DNA of 34,181 nucleotides, from NCBI GenBank assembly GCA_903822205.1, contig CAIJOK010000046.1:1-34181 (forward strand), read 5' to 3'. Below are positions 1 through 7,637 of the stretch, piece by piece. Each line of letters starts with the position of its first letter. Position 1 is the first letter of the stretch. Position numbers and translations under genes: made by a program. The notes beneath the pieces are model-generated. The model worked only from the letters and a program-made list of their open reading frames with translations, made no database searches and was not told where the DNA came from. The stretch comes from an uncultured beta proteobacterium. GTDB taxonomy: Bacteria > Pseudomonadota > Gammaproteobacteria > Burkholderiales > Burkholderiaceae_C.

Positions 1-113
1 AATTTCGTAAATTTTGACCGTTTATGCTTGATTTATATTGATATTTTTACTTTACAAAAGTCAAACCGGCTGTGTAGAGATCAGGTTGTCTGAGAATGCT
101 CCTTTTGATGGAC

Positions 114-150
114 AAAAAAAATGCCTACGACCCGTTCGGGAGGTAGGCAT
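114..150 (-). terminator. Rho-independent terminator (minus strand)
   Basis: ATGCCTAC at 121-128 pairs perfectly with GTAGGCAT at 143-150, with an extra CCC/GGG pairing inside. On the minus strand the hairpin is followed by a run of seven T (A-run 114-120 on the plus strand). It would end leftward transcription coming from the structured region at 180-332. No coding gene lies just upstream of it on this strand. Confidence 0.6.
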
Positions 151-179
151 TGGGTTGGGGGATGTTGGAATTCGGGATT

Positions 180-332
180 AAAAAAAGAAACGGCATCCAG
201 GCTTATCTGTCAGGGGTTTACTTGCCTGAGATCGAATGGATCTAGGCGTTGCTTACCGATGACCGAGAAACTATGGATGCCGTTATTCTCACGACCGCTA
301 AGGGTTATGGGTTAGACCAATGAAGGCGGTCT
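180..332 (-). ncRNA. Candidate structured RNA, family not recognised
   Basis: Read on the minus strand, this stretch holds nested complementary arms. GACCGC at 293-298 pairs with GCGGTC at 326-331. AACGGCATCC at 190-199 pairs perfectly with GGATGCCGTT at 273-282, enclosing a smaller hairpin near 227-248 built on GATC...GATC with flanking CCT/AGG. The large stem is followed on the minus strand by a C-interrupted T-run at 180-188, as in an intrinsic terminator, and the whole lies between two further terminator-like hairpins (414-452 and 114-150). I do not recognise 6S RNA, SRP RNA, tmRNA, RNase P or a common riboswitch core. An sRNA or a mobile-element remnant would both fit; transcription is inferred only from the layout. 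Confidence 0.3.
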
Positions 333-413
333 CTTCCTACGACGTTGTCAGTTTTTTGCCCACACAATGTCGTCAAATAGGCTTTTAGCCGCTAGGCTTG
401 GTTATAGAGGAAA

Positions 414-452
414 TAAAAAAAAGCACCCAGGGTCAGAAACCGAGGGTGCTTT
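414..452 (-). terminator. Rho-independent terminator (minus strand)
   Basis: AAGCACCC at 421-428 pairs with GGGTGCTT at 444-451 around a 15-base loop, and on the minus strand the stem runs into a T-tract (A-run 414-422). It is the first terminator-like hairpin downstream of the solute-binding protein gene, about 340 bases past its stop, so it may end that transcript. Confidence 0.6.
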
Positions 453-794
453 GGTGGGAGGGGTTTGGGTGATAGGGATTTGGCTATGAAGCCTTAATAG
501 TGGTGATGATTAGTGTATGATGAGTAAGTTTGAACCACCCGTTAAAATCTATCGCAAACTTTCTTTCTAAAGACATCACATTAGCATAAAAAAATGATGC
601 CAAGTGGATCATGTTTAGATCTTCTGGATGAAAATTAATTTCATACTGTAACTACTTGCATTATAATGATATTCATCAACAATTGAATGTTTTCACTTGT
701 CGAACTATTCTAAAATAGTTAATTTGAAGATGAATTTTTCTTTAGACATCAATTTCTATACACATTTTCAGGCCGATTCCGGAATATCTGTTGA
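453..794. other. AT-rich gap without a recognisable gene
   Basis: This 340-base stretch lies downstream of the solute-binding protein gene. It has no plausible reading frame in either direction and is clearly AT-richer than the rest of the window. The only structure seen is a weak perfect inverted repeat, AACTATT at 703-709 and AATAGTT at 714-720, which has no T-run and so is not a convincing terminator. Confidence 0.5.
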
Positions 795-1544
795 TTATTT
801 CCACAGGGCTTCAATGGCTTTGTATTTTCCGTTCTTTTGAATGATTTCGAATCCCTGGTTGAATTTCGTTAAAAACTTCGCACCATCTGGGTGCTTTTTG
901 CTAAATGCAATATACAGACCTGGATCGGCAACCACGCCAACAGCTTTGAATTTATTAGTAAACTCCTTGTTGCTAATAAATAGTGCATTGGCCACTTTTT
1001 CGTATGCCACCATGTAGGGTACCCGCTTGTTCAACAACTTCTGGAAGCCTTGTTCGTCCTTGTCCGCCACGCTGCGCTTGATGTTTGTATTTGTATCAAA
1101 CTCTTCACCATACTCGTAATCTCGGGTCACGGCCACATTTTTCCCGATAAGGTCTTTGGGTGATAGGTTTGATTCGGTCGAGTCAGCGGTTGAATAGATG
1201 TTTATCTTTCCGTTGAACAAGGGTTTTGCGTGCCACAGGTAGTTGCTTTCCAGTACGCTATTACGCGCCGCATCAAAGCATCCCACCAACTCACCATCTT
1301 TGGTCACCGCCATGCAGCGGGCATAGGACATAGCTGTAAATTTCACATCCACTCCTGCAGCTTTTAAGGCTTCGCGCACAATGTCTACAGCAAAGCCCTT
1401 AGCCTCCATTCCAACCTTGGAACTGTAGGGTGCCCAGTCGTCCTCAGCCCCAATCGTAACAGTTTCAGCCCAACACCCCCCTCCAAAACAGGCAAGCAGT
1501 AATACAGAAGTTTGAAGGAATTTGTAGAAGTTATTAATGATCAT
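795..1544 (-). CDS. Periplasmic solute-binding protein, family 3
   Basis: A 249-residue protein of the extracellular solute-binding family 3 type, usually the amino-acid-capture component of an ABC importer or a ligand carrier for a sensor. The N-terminus is a signal sequence: a hydrophobic stretch around residues 10-24, then CWAE, giving a signal peptidase I site after Ala26. A lipobox reading (LLAC, Cys19) is also possible. The family start follows: a VTIGAEDDWAPYS-type first strand, then GFAVDIVREALKAAG. The start is supported by GGAG about nine bases upstream of the ATG. No permease or ATPase gene is beside it; the upstream neighbour on the same strand is a chemoreceptor. A role in chemosensing or an orphan uptake role are therefore both open. 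The ligand cannot be told from sequence by eye. Confidence 0.85.
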   Translation of the reverse strand: MIINNFYKFLQTSVLLLACFGGGCWAETVTIGAEDDWAPYSSKVGMEAKGFAVDIVREALKAAGVDVKFTAMSYARCMAVTKDGELVGCFDAARNSVLESNYLWHAKPLFNGKINIYSTADSTESNLSPKDLIGKNVAVTRDYEYGEEFDTNTNIKRSVADKDEQGFQKLLNKRVPYMVAYEKVANALFISNKEFTNKFKAVGVVADPGLYIAFSKKHPDGAKFLTKFNQGFEIIQKNGKYKAIEALWK

Positions 1545-1657
1545 GTGTTTCTCCAGAATTTAGTTAGTGCCAAAATGAAAGATAATTTTGTTTCAATAAA
1601 ATAGAAATTAAATATTCCTGTTAATGCAATTGAGCGTATTGATAGTTTTATAAATTT

Positions 1658-1666
1658 ACCTCCTAA
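1658..1666 (-). promoter_or_regulatory. Orphan Shine-Dalgarno-like site
   Basis: On the minus strand the sequence reads TTAGGAGGT, a near-perfect match to the 16S anti-Shine-Dalgarno, about 115 bases upstream of the solute-binding protein start. No ATG, GTG or TTG lies at a usable distance; only an ATT opening a short frame follows. It could mark a leader peptide with a non-standard start, a ribosome standby site, or a vestige. Confidence 0.25.
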
Positions 1667-1783
1667 TGGTTAATTGTGACAGCTTGACCCCAATATAGTT
1701 GTTCCTTGAACTAAACCCAAGGCACCAATTTTCGAATTGTAGAGGATACAGAAGGCTATGTTAGTTTAAGCATTTTGAGAGTT

Positions 1784-3229
1784 TCAAAATTTCAAAATAC
1801 CGACGGCTTTAGCCAAACTTTCAGCTTGACTTTGCATCGAACCGGCGGCGGCGGCGGCTTCTTCCACTAAAGCGGCGTTTTGCTGAGTATTATTGTCCAT
1901 TAAGCGTATTGCCTCGTTGATTTGGCTGATGCCAAGTGTTTGCGCATCACTGGCCGACTGGATTTCGGCCATCATACCTGTGGCTTTACGCACGCTGTCC
2001 AAAATCTCTGTCATGGTTGAGCCTGCTTCGTCTACTAGTTTGGTGCCAACCCCTACATTGGTGACCGATTCATTAATTAATGCCTTGATTTCTTTAGCCG
2101 CCGCGGACGACCGTCCAGCAAGGCTGCGTACTTCAGTGGCCACAACAGCAAATCCACGGCCCTGCTCTCCAGCTCGCGCCGCCTCCACGGCTGCATTAAG
2201 AGCCAAAATATTGGTTTGAAACGCAATGCCATCAATCACGCCAATGATGTCCACAATCTTGTTCGACGACTGGTTGATGGCACCCATGGTTTTCACGACT
2301 TGCTGCACTACGACACCTCCCTTGAACGCCACTTCGGCAGCATTACTAACGATATGATTGGCTGTCTGTGCGCTCTCGGCATTTCTTTTGACCGTGTTTG
2401 TCAATTCGTCCATGGAAACTGCAGTCGCCTGCAAGGAGCTAGCTTGCGATTCCGTTCGCATGGAAAGATCCAAGTTACCACTGGCTATTTCATTAGATGC
2501 ATGTGCGATGGTTGAAATACTGTCGCTTACCTGAGCAATAATTGTTTGCAACCGTTCAATGAAAGTATTAACGCCGTCTGCCATATCGTAAAATTCGTTC
2601 GTGTTGCCTCGCGGCATGCGCTTGGTCAGGTCAGCGTCCCTGGCCATCTCGCGCAGGATTTGACTCACTTGCGCCAACGGATTGAGTACCACTGAACTCA
2701 AAATTCGTGAGAGTGCAAGGACAATAATCACATTAAGCACCACCATCTGAATGATTGCACGCTGAAGTGCGTCACTGAGTGCGTCGTTAATTTGTTTATA
2801 GGACACGTATACCGTGACCCGCCCCACCGCCTCTGACTTGCCGTCTTCGGTAAATTCAAGGTCAAGTTCCTTTGATGCATCCGAGAGCGGTGTTTCAACT
2901 GATGGAGCCACCTTCCCGTCGGCACCCCGTGTACTTCCTGCCAGTATTTTTTCCCCTTTTTTAATCATGATGCCTGATATAAAAGTGGAAGTCATTTCCG
3001 ACTTCAAGCCTTGATCGATAAGTGCTTTGTCGTAGTTCCACAGCGATCTGGGCAAGATGTTGGACAACCGTTCAAGGCTTGCCTCAACTTGTTGCGCCAT
3101 AGATTCCTGGAGAGAAGCTTTCATCCGAAAATAGTCCAGCGCACTGAACGAAAACAATATGGCAGTGATGATAAAAATACACAGCACATTGAGTCGTTTT
3201 TTGATACTTGTCGGTTTCATGAAATTCAT
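1784..3229 (-). CDS. Methyl-accepting chemotaxis protein
   Basis: A 481-residue transmembrane chemoreceptor. TM1 is at about residues 13-33, a periplasmic sensor region of about 125 residues follows, and TM2 is at about 158-180. A HAMP linker spans about 176-230 and the cytoplasmic signalling coiled coil runs to the end. The highly conserved hairpin tip that contacts CheA/CheW is at about 334-375 ([20 protein letters not shown], then [12 protein letters not shown]). The C-terminus ends in GILKF without a CheR-binding NWETF-like pentapeptide, so adaptation may need a partner receptor. The periplasmic part starts [13 protein letters not shown] and is not a sensor class I can name. The solute-binding protein gene lies downstream on the same strand, 239 bases away, so the pair may sense a bound ligand; this is inference. 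GGA precedes the ATG. Confidence 0.93.
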   Translation of the reverse strand: MNFMKPTSIKKRLNVLCIFIITAILFSFSALDYFRMKASLQESMAQQVEASLERLSNILPRSLWNYDKALIDQGLKSEMTSTFISGIMIKKGEKILAGSTRGADGKVAPSVETPLSDASKELDLEFTEDGKSEAVGRVTVYVSYKQINDALSDALQRAIIQMVVLNVIIVLALSRILSSVVLNPLAQVSQILREMARDADLTKRMPRGNTNEFYDMADGVNTFIERLQTIIAQVSDSISTIAHASNEIASGNLDLSMRTESQASSLQATAVSMDELTNTVKRNAESAQTANHIVSNAAEVAFKGGVVVQQVVKTMGAINQSSNKIVDIIGVIDGIAFQTNILALNAAVEAARAGEQGRGFAVVATEVRSLAGRSSAAAKEIKALINESVTNVGVGTKLVDEAGSTMTEILDSVRKATGMMAEIQSASDAQTLGISQINEAIRLMDNNTQQNAALVEEAAAAAGSMQSQAESLAKAVGILKF

Positions 3230-3761
3230 ATTCCATTTCTTTGATGTGACAGCAATTCCTGACGGCGTTGGTGAATAATTATTTTTCCAGACCTAGCTTA
3301 TTCTAGGTAACATTCAAATTGAGATTAACTATACAAGGTGAAGCGCACAGAGTTTTCCACAATTAGTCTCAGTTTGATAGCTACCTAGAACTAGCCTGCA
3401 TGCTGTTCTTTAACGTGAAACAACTTGTACTCAAAACGCTCAAAACCCTTGCCCAGAAAGCAATTAAAAAATTACGTGCAACTACCAGGTGGCCTCGGCC
3501 AAGCGCTACCGCTAGCACCTATAACTTCGGACTTAACCCATCTTTAACAAGCGGTCAAAAATAGTTATTAGATTCAATGAGTTAGCGCGGTGCTGTTTTT
3601 TGTTGCGCAAAAGCCGCTCGTATGTTGTTGATCTCAATATGGTTTATTTTGCTGTTAATAAACATCGGTTAAGGGAATGCACAGATGTTTCATTCTACGG
3701 GGTGTCGGATCGCCTACATGAAAGTTGGGTCGGTGTCCAAAACGCCCCCCTCCAGACCATC
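3230..3761. other. Intergenic region with inverted repeats
   Basis: This 530-base gap lies upstream of the chemoreceptor gene and should hold its promoter on the minus strand. I could not find a convincing FliA-type (sigma-28) box. It carries a perfect inverted repeat, ACCTAG at 3291-3296 and CTAGGT at 3303-3308, plus another ACCTAG at 3383-3388. The segments at about 3374-3395 (TTGATAGCTACC) and about 3503-3525 (AAGCGCTACCGCTAGCACC) resemble the degenerate GATAGC-type palindromic repeats common between Comamonadaceae genes. No supported gene is present. Confidence 0.45.
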
Positions 3762-3944
3762 TCAATCGCCATCCGGTATGACGGCATCAGCGACAGCCCC
3801 CACAGCCTTTGCCGTCACCTTTACACCTGTGGCAACCACGGTGACGGCAGCATCAGCCACGGCCACCACGGCACAGCCTTGCAATGAAAATAGGAAGCTG
3901 GCACTAACCAACAGGCACAGAAAAAGGTGTGGCATCTGAAGCAT
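3762..3944 (-). CDS. Small outer-membrane lipoprotein
   Basis: A 60-residue protein with a lipoprotein signal sequence: a hydrophobic run (LFLCLLVSASFLFS) then the lipobox LQGC, with Cys24 as the lipidated residue. The mature part is about 37 residues, Ala/Val-rich and amphipathic (CAVVAVADAAVTVVATGVK), ending in Asp residues. It resembles a family of tiny Gram-negative lipoproteins with a CAVVAVxDAA start. Function is unknown. A second ATG three codons in is an alternative start, and neither has a strong ribosome site. The gene follows the tRNA-Asn gene on the same strand but is separated from it by a terminator, so it needs its own promoter between about 3945 and 4005. Confidence 0.6.
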   Translation of the reverse strand: MLQMPHLFLCLLVSASFLFSLQGCAVVAVADAAVTVVATGVKVTAKAVGAVADAVIPDGD

Positions 3945-4005
3945 TCAGAAATGGAGCAACCGAACCAATGCAGAACGGGACAACTCCCATAGTCCAATCC
4001 AGCAA

Positions 4006-4040
4006 CAAAAAAAGCACCAGGGCCATTGACCTAAGTGCTT
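4006..4040 (-). terminator. Rho-independent terminator of tRNA-Asn
   Basis: AAGCAC at 4012-4017 pairs with GTGCTT at 4035-4040, with further GG/CC pairing inside, and on the minus strand the stem is followed by seven T (A-run 4007-4013). It begins 18 bases past the CCA end of the tRNA and is well placed to end its transcript. Confidence 0.75.
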
Positions 4041-4057
4041 GATTTGTTTTGACATTT

Positions 4058-4133
4058 TGGCTCCCCGACCTGGGCTCGAACCAGGGACCTACGGATTAAC
4101 AGTCCGGCGCTCTACCAACTGAGCTATCGAGGA
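4058..4133 (-). tRNA. tRNA-Asn (anticodon GUU)
   Basis: A 76-base tRNA gene on the minus strand. The acceptor stem TCCTCGA pairs with TCGGGGA (one G-T wobble), the D arm is GCTCAGTTGGTAGAGC, the anticodon loop is CTGTTAA giving GUU, the T arm is CTGGTTCGAGCCCAG, the discriminator base is G, and CCA is encoded. All arms can be folded by eye. It decodes Asn AAC/AAU. tRNA 3' ends are common integration sites and this one faces the AT-richer left part of the window, but I see no second copy of its 3' end inside the window. Confidence 0.97.
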
Positions 4134-4523
4134 ATACAAATCCATTGTAAACGCATCGGGCGTGGTGGCAGTCTCCAAACCGGACATCTGTTGTTGTTCA
4201 TCGCCAATCCTCACGATCGATTAGGGTGTTTTGCAAATCAGCTTGATGTTCCGTTTATGTTCCATCTGAGGTACCCATGAACTGTCTAGGTTAAATTAGA
4301 CTACATTGACACATTTGGACCCTGCCTGCGTCGCCACCTTTTTGACTGATTTGGACGATGTTCTAGCTGTCAGAAAACAGTTTACGGGTGCTGAGTATGC
4401 GCAGTTTTCTGTTGCACAGCATTGACGGTCTGTGGTCCAGGCGGGTAATGGTTGTTGCTGTTGTGATGTGGTGATCACAGCGGCAGTCTTTGTCTCTTCT
4501 TGCTGTTCCACCTCACGCCCAAC
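4134..4523. other. Gap upstream of the ligase gene, no gene recognised
   Basis: This 390-base stretch lies between the tRNA gene (read leftward) and the O-antigen ligase-family gene (read rightward), so it should contain promoters for both. It holds an inverted repeat, CAGAAAAC at about 4371-4378 and GTTTTCTG at about 4403-4410, which could form a hairpin in the leader. A minus-strand open frame across this region has His/Gln-rich composition that looks non-coding. Confidence 0.4.
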
Positions 4524-5849
4524 ATGATGATGTATCTGACTCTTCATTCCAGCCGCCTGCGCGTTTTTGTTATCTGCTTGGTGGCTATGTCCGTGAGCCT
4601 GCCCGTGGCGTGGGTTAGTCTGGGGCGCTTGCTTCTTATGGTGGGTAGTCTGTTGTACCTCATCACCCGTCTGGTGCGACGTGAAAGTGATCCAGAGCTT
4701 AGGCAACTCTGGTCTGTACCGGTTTCCCTGCTTGCTTTAGCGGTCTTTGCTTTAGGTGTGGCTGGTACTGTGGCATCCGACGCAGTGGCCTGGGTGGCAT
4801 TTTGCAAACATAGCAAAATCATTGGGGTTGCCCTGCTTGTCTGCCTGATACGCCAGCGACAAGAGGCTTTGCTGGCGCTGGCGGTGTTTTTGGTGGGGCA
4901 GGCCATTTTTATTGTGAGTTCCTGGGTTATGGTGGCAGGCTTTCGTGTGTTGTGGGCCACCAGTGACGCATTGCAACCAGGGAATAATTCCGTGGTGTAT
5001 TCGTCCTATCTGGATCAAACCCTGATTTTTACAGCCAGTGCCGCTGTGTTTTGGCATTTGCGCGGCTATTGGCCCCGTGATTGGTCCAAAACCTGGTCTT
5101 TTGTCCACTGGCTGCCAGCCGCGTCAGTCGTTTTGGCGCTGGCTGCGGTGGTGAACGTTCTTTTTTTTCAGGACGGTAAAAGCGCTTATGTGGCTGTGCT
5201 GGCCGTGTGTACTTTGGCTTTGGTGTGGCAGTTGCCTAGCCGGTGGCGCGTGTCGGCAGTTCTACTAGCCCCTCTGGTGTTGGGCTTATTGGTCTATGCG
5301 AGCTCTGCGAGGGTGCAACTTCGGGTGGCCCAGATCATCCATCACAGTCAGAGTTATATCGCATCAGGCAACAGTGACAGCTCATCAGGTTTTAGGTTGC
5401 ACGCCTGGCGGCTATCGCTACAGGCCATGGCTCAGCGCCCCCTGACGGGTCATGGCACAGGCAGTTGGACCGTGTCCATCAAACGCATGGAGGGCGAACA
5501 CGCCGACCAGATTTTTGGGGACGGTTTGATGGGAAATCCTCACCAGGAGTTTTTGCTCTGGGGGGTTGAGCTGGGTTGGGGCGGAACGGCTCTGCTGCTG
5601 GCGTGGCTTTTCTGCCTGGTGCGCGATGCGTTGCACTTTGACACCCCCGTCAGGTACGCCACATGGTCGGTGGTGGCGGTTATGGGGGTGGCTTGCTTGT
5701 TCAATTGTGCCCTCTATGATGCACTGATCGGCGACTTTTTTTGTGTCACTTTGGGTCTGTTGATGGCTTTGGGGGTCAGACGGTCCACTCGGCATGTCGA
5801 GACAGTTTCTGGTGCATGTGCCTTGACGCAAGGGAAATGCCCGTCATGA
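4524..5849 (+). CDS. O-antigen ligase / polymerase family membrane protein
   Basis: A polytopic inner-membrane protein of about 441 residues with roughly ten hydrophobic segments. The family signature lies in the large periplasmic loop near the C-terminal third: SSSGFRLHAWRLSLQAM, then RPLTGHGTGSW, then GNPHQEFLLWGVELGW. This is the Arg...GxGxG...NPH(N/Q) pattern of the Wzy_C domain found in WaaL ligases, Wzy polymerases and pilin oligosaccharyltransferases. Such enzymes transfer undecaprenyl-linked glycans to lipid A-core or protein. It overlaps msbA, so LPS O-antigen ligation (WaaL) is the best guess; a pilin glycosylase role cannot be excluded. The frame opens with TTG at 4500 and has three consecutive ATGs from 4524. 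No clear ribosome site marks either, so the start is uncertain. Confidence 0.8.
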   Translation: MMMYLTLHSSRLRVFVICLVAMSVSLPVAWVSLGRLLLMVGSLLYLITRLVRRESDPELRQLWSVPVSLLALAVFALGVAGTVASDAVAWVAFCKHSKIIGVALLVCLIRQRQEALLALAVFLVGQAIFIVSSWVMVAGFRVLWATSDALQPGNNSVVYSSYLDQTLIFTASAAVFWHLRGYWPRDWSKTWSFVHWLPAASVVLALAAVVNVLFFQDGKSAYVAVLAVCTLALVWQLPSRWRVSAVLLAPLVLGLLVYASSARVQLRVAQIIHHSQSYIASGNSDSSSGFRLHAWRLSLQAMAQRPLTGHGTGSWTVSIKRMEGEHADQIFGDGLMGNPHQEFLLWGVELGWGGTALLLAWLFCLVRDALHFDTPVRYATWSVVAVMGVACLFNCALYDALIGDFFCVTLGLLMALGVRRSTRHVETVSGACALTQGKCPS

Positions 5850-7636
5850 TCTCATCCGATTCCACAGAGCCTTTCGATCAGAATCTGCCCGCCGCAGGGA
5901 CGGTCTTGCAGCGTTTGCGCCGTTTGATGCCCTATTTTGGCAGTTTGCCAGGCACGTGGGTTCTGGTGGCTGTCAGTGCTGCAGTGGGTGCGGCTACCGA
6001 GCCCATGATCCCGGCCCTGCTCAAGCCACTGCTTGACAGGGGGTTTGGGCAAGGCGATTTACCGGTCTGGGTCGTACCTGCCTCATTGCTGTTGCTGTTT
6101 GGGGTGCGCGGACTGGCCGGCTATCTGTCGCAAATCGGTTTAACGCGGATCACCCACTGCAGTTTGTTGCTGGTGCGCCGCGCATTGTTTGCCAAAATTT
6201 TGTCCGCTGATCTGTCCTTGTTTGCCACCACCAATGCCAGCACGCTGTCCAACACGGTGGTCTATGAGGTTCAAAACGGTGCCGCCATGCTGGTCAATGC
6301 CGTGCTCAGTCTGACCCGCAACGGTTTGACCCTGATCGCGCTGACGGCCTACCTGTTTTACCTGAACTGGATGCTGACCTTGATCGTGGCGGCCATGTTC
6401 CCCTTTGTCGCTTGGGTGATGAGGGTGTTGACACAGAGGGTACACCGATTGACAGAAGCCCATCAGGCTGTCACCGACCAATTGGCTTATGTGGTTGAAG
6501 AAAACGTCTTGGCGCATCGAGACATTCGCTTGTACGCCGCACAGGCCGTGCAAGCTGAACGGTTTGAGCGTTTAAGTCAATCTCTGCGCCATTTGGCGAT
6601 GGAGTCCACCGTGGCAGGGGCTGCCATGACCCCGATGACGCAGATGCTGGCTGCAGTTGCACTTTCGGCCGTGATCTCGGTGGCCTTGGTGCAAAGCGCC
6701 CACAGCGGCACGTCGGTAGGTGGGTTTGTGGCGTTTGTCACCGCCATGCTGATGATCATTGCACCGGTGCGTCAGCTCTCTGAGCTTGCCGGCCCCATCA
6801 CGCGGGGCTTGGTGTCGCTTGAGCGGGCGTTAGCGCTGATCGAACAAACAGCCGATGAATCAGGCGGGTCGTTTTCTTTGCCACGGGCCACCGGATCGAT
6901 CACCATGTCAAATCTGACAGTGCAATATCCGCGTGCGACAGAACCGGTTTTGAATATTCACGATTTCAGAATTCAAGCGGGCGAAACGGTGGCCCTGGTT
7001 GGGGCATCAGGCGCAGGAAAAACAACTTTAGTTAACCTGTTGCCTCGGTTTATCGAGATGGCCTCTGGTTTGATTGATCTGGATGGCCACGATTTACGTG
7101 AATGGAATTTGGATTCATTGCGATCCCAATTTGCCGTGGTCAGTCAGAATGTCATTATGCTCAGCGGAAGCATTGCCAGTAATGTTGCCATGGGGATGCT
7201 GCCGATCGATCGTGACAAAGTGTACGCATGTCTTTGTGCTGCAAATCTGGGCAGTTTTATCGCGGGCCTGCCATACGGAATGGATGAACCAGTGGGCCAC
7301 AATGCCACATTGCTCTCGGGTGGGCAGCGCCAGCGATTGGCGATTGCCAGGGCACTTTACAAGGATGCGCCTATTTTGATACTGGACGAGGCCACATCTG
7401 CGCTAGATACCGAGTCTGAGCGTGCAGTACAAGAAGCACTGGAAAGACTGATGAAAAATAGAACCACACTGGTCATTGCCCACCGGCTCTCGACGGTTCA
7501 TCATGCCAGCAAAATTATGGTGATGGATTCCGGACGTATTGTTGAATCAGGAAATCATGCCCAGCTCATGCTACACAATGCTCAGTATGCACACCTCTAT
7601 CGCATGGGATTGCATGAATCTAAAAAATCGGCATAA
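5846..7636 (+). CDS. msbA: Lipid A export ABC transporter MsbA
   Basis: A 596-residue half-transporter of the MsbA type that flips lipid A-core, and possibly other lipids, across the inner membrane. The transmembrane domain spans about residues 1-320. The nucleotide-binding domain follows: Walker A GASGAGKTT at 386-394, Q-loop Gln434, signature LSGGQ at 490-494, Walker B ILILDE at 510-515, H-loop His546. All catalytic residues are present. The start chosen, ATG at 5846, overlaps the stop of the ligase gene (ATGA) and has AAGGGA about ten bases upstream, which indicates translational coupling. An in-frame ATG at 5837 is an alternative. Its pairing with a Wzy_C protein favours LPS assembly. It ends one base before the convergent stop of the next gene, with no obvious terminator between them. 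Confidence 0.9.
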   Translation: MISSDSTEPFDQNLPAAGTVLQRLRRLMPYFGSLPGTWVLVAVSAAVGAATEPMIPALLKPLLDRGFGQGDLPVWVVPASLLLLFGVRGLAGYLSQIGLTRITHCSLLLVRRALFAKILSADLSLFATTNASTLSNTVVYEVQNGAAMLVNAVLSLTRNGLTLIALTAYLFYLNWMLTLIVAAMFPFVAWVMRVLTQRVHRLTEAHQAVTDQLAYVVEENVLAHRDIRLYAAQAVQAERFERLSQSLRHLAMESTVAGAAMTPMTQMLAAVALSAVISVALVQSAHSGTSVGGFVAFVTAMLMIIAPVRQLSELAGPITRGLVSLERALALIEQTADESGGSFSLPRATGSITMSNLTVQYPRATEPVLNIHDFRIQAGETVALVGASGAGKTTLVNLLPRFIEMASGLIDLDGHDLREWNLDSLRSQFAVVSQNVIMLSGSIASNVAMGMLPIDRDKVYACLCAANLGSFIAGLPYGMDEPVGHNATLLSGGQRQRLAIARALYKDAPILILDEATSALDTESERAVQEALERLMKNRTTLVIAHRLSTVHHASKIMVMDSGRIVESGNHAQLMLHNAQYAHLYRMGLHESKKSA

Positions 7637-7637
7637 A

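Noticed and set aside
121-315. 64-residue plus-strand open frame
   Set aside because: It lies on the inverted-repeat region, has no ribosome site, and its composition does not look like a protein.
180-332. Integron attC site or riboswitch
   Set aside because: GTCTAAC occurs on the minus strand, but no matching GTTRRRY partner at an attC distance was found. No conserved riboswitch core was recognised.
1-4133. Genomic island integrated at tRNA-Asn
   Set aside because: The left part is AT-richer and faces the tRNA 3' end, but there is no integrase and no repeated tRNA end in the window.
4296-4706. Minus-strand 136-residue frame overlapping the ligase gene start
   Set aside because: It is His/Gln/Thr-rich with no domain, and it overlaps a clear membrane protein on the plus strand.
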